Assembly (NCBI RefSeq): GCF_007679345.1
Contig: NZ_VEGH01000008.1
Coordinates: 124,001 to 188,000 of the forward strand
Origin: Cellulosimicrobium cellulans
GTDB taxonomy: Bacteria > Actinomycetota > Actinomycetes > Actinomycetales > Cellulomonadaceae
Direction of reading: 5' to 3'
DNA length: 64,000 nt
Below the pieces are notes generated by a model, which saw only the letters and a list, made by a program, of their open reading frames with translations, had not been told where the DNA came from and searched no databases. Each line of letters starts with the position of its first letter. Position 1 is the stretch's first letter. The translations under genes and the position numbers were made by a program. Positions 63,000 through 64,000 of this stretch are shown in pieces.

Positions 63000-63019
63000 T
63001 GTGTTCGACGTCGAACACA
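63000..63019. promoter_or_regulatory. Dyad operator 2 (perfect 20-bp palindrome)
   Basis: TGTGTTCGACGTCGAACACA is a perfect palindrome, nine bases before the FGGY kinase start. Together with dyad 1 it fits DeoR-type two-site repression of both divergent units. Confidence 0.7.
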
Positions 63020-63028
63020 CTGGCGGAT

Positions 63029-64000
63029 GTGAGCCGCCTGGTCGGTCTCGGCATCGACGTCGGGACCACGAACACGAAGGTCGCGCTCGTCGCCGCGCCG
63101 GAGTCGGCCGCCGACGGGGCCGTCGAGCTGCTCGCCGTCGCGGCCGCGCCGACGCCCGAGCCCGCCGCGCTCGACCGCGTGCTCCGCGAGCTGACGGTGC
63201 GCGCGCTCGCCACGGCCCGACGGTCCGCAGGCGGCGCGCCCACCGCCGGCGCCGGGTCCGGCCCTGCGCTCGTGCCGCAGGCCGTCGGCGTCGCCTCGAT
63301 GGCCGAGACCGGCGTCCCGCTCGACGCGGGAGGCCGCCCGCTCGGTCCCTGGCTCCGCTGGGACGGCCAGCGCGCCGCGGCCGAGGCGGCGGCGCTCGCC
63401 GACCGGCTCGGCGCCACGGCGCTGTTCGAGGCGACCGGCGTCCGGCCGAGCGCGAAGGTGCCGCTCGCGACGCTCGCCTGGCTCGCCGCGCACGACCCCG
63501 GCCGACGCGCCGCGCTGGCCCGGTGGGCGGGGGTCGCGGACCTCGCGGCGCTCCGCCTCACCGGCGACCTCGTCACCGACCACACGCTCGCGGGCCGGTC
63601 GATGGCCTACCGGTTGCCGCCCTCGGGTGCGGGGTTGCCGACGGCGTTCGACGCCGACCTGCTCGCCGAGGTCGGCCTGCGCCCGGAGCACCTGCCGCGG
63701 GTGGCCGGGCCCGGGGAGGTGGCGGGCGCCGTGCGGCCGGGGTCGTGGGTCGCCGCCGGGCTCCGGGCCGGCACGCCCGTGGTCGTGGCGGGCCACGACC
63801 ACGCGGTCGGCGCGTGGGCCGCGGGGGTGCGCGCGCCGGGCACGACGGCGGACTCGATCGGCACCGCCGAGGCCGTGTGCACGGTGCTGTCCGCCGACCC
63901 CGCGCGGGCCGACGTCGCCCGCGCGGGGATGAGCCTGGTCCGGACCGTCGCGGGTCTCCCGGCGCTGCTCGCCGGGTCGTCGAGCGCCGGGGCGATGGTC
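63029..64000 (+). CDS. FGGY-family carbohydrate kinase, 3' truncated by window edge
   Basis: The first 324 codons of a sugar or polyol kinase of the FGGY (gluconokinase/erythritol/xylulokinase) group; the frame is open to base 64000. The phosphate loop LGIDVGTTNTKVALVA is near residue 6; VASMAETGVPLDAGG and PWLRWDGQRAAAEA lie in the substrate part, and AGHDHAVGAWAAGV starts the second lobe. It starts at GTG 63029, which has no clear ribosome binding site. It is divergent from deoR-otnK-aldolase and so probably works in the same C4-sugar pathway. Confidence 0.9.
   Translation, partial: MSRLVGLGIDVGTTNTKVALVAAPESAADGAVELLAVAAAPTPEPAALDRVLRELTVRALATARRSAGGAPTAGAGSGPALVPQAVGVASMAETGVPLDAGGRPLGPWLRWDGQRAAAEAAALADRLGATALFEATGVRPSAKVPLATLAWLAAHDPGRRAALARWAGVADLAALRLTGDLVTDHTLAGRSMAYRLPPSGAGLPTAFDADLLAEVGLRPEHLPRVAGPGEVAGAVRPGSWVAAGLRAGTPVVVAGHDHAVGAWAAGVRAPGTTADSIGTAEAVCTVLSADPARADVARAGMSLVRTVAGLPALLAGSSSAGAMV

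Overview
The window is a chromosomal segment of a very GC-rich actinobacterium. The pointers are a WhiB regulator, a GlnR-type orphan response regulator, an actinobacterial dnaX/recR pair, an aspartokinase gene with an internal beta-subunit start, and a block ordered like the Mycobacterium tuberculosis Rv3683 to Rv3670 neighbourhood (metallophosphoesterase, PonA2, WhiB4, DUF4177, RidA, Crp, Nth, EphE-like). A Cellulomonas-like member of the Micrococcales is the best guess, but no 16S or other decisive marker is present. I see no prophage, insertion sequence, CRISPR array or integrase; the DNA looks like stable chromosome with one carbohydrate-use region at the right.

Layout. 1-6 kb: end of a flavin 2-hydroxyacid oxidase, then a leftward methionine ABC importer (metI, metN, metQ1) and a second separately hairpin-terminated metQ2; each metQ is preceded by a short, well-initiated, cysteine-rich leader peptide. 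6-11 kb: dnaX (with a huge disordered insert), recR and a DUF5063 gene. 11-16 kb: a large ATPase-LuxR regulator, an Ohr peroxidase with a divergent TetR regulator sharing one operator, and a TSUP permease. 16-18 kb: lysC-asd. 18-23 kb: a quinone-oxidoreductase-like gene with a triple operator, then a GntR/ABC-2 transporter operon. 23-25 kb: a membrane diguanylate cyclase and tRNA-Pro(CGG). 25-33 kb: the mycobacteria-like block plus NhaA. 33-41 kb: glnR, a thioredoxin/DUF4395 pair, small membrane proteins, a FABP/YgfZ pair, asparaginase II and Dtd. 41-47 kb: acetyltransferase, macrodomain, aminotransferase, a SHOCT protein, a DksA-type zinc protein and TadA.

46.7-59.4 kb is a glycan-use locus: a sugar-binding lipoprotein, three GH38 alpha-mannosidase-type genes and a GH84 beta-N-acetylglucosaminidase. 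Three of the promoter regions carry a 14-bp LacI-type operator of the form TGGnAnCGnTnCCA (one exact, two with one mismatch), so the genes probably form one regulon under a repressor encoded elsewhere. 59.6-64 kb: a STAS protein lacking the usual phospho-serine, and a divergent four-carbon acid-sugar (tetronate-type) locus: DeoR regulator, OtnK-like kinase and class II aldolase, facing an FGGY kinase that runs off the window.

Two patterns cut across the window. About sixteen genes start 6-8 bases after a TANNNT-like -10 hexamer with no ribosome binding site between, which implies leaderless mRNAs. Several families of long intergenic inverted repeats recur in different orientations relative to genes, which fits dispersed palindromic elements better than simple terminators. 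Functions are read from motifs and family knowledge; no database search was possible.
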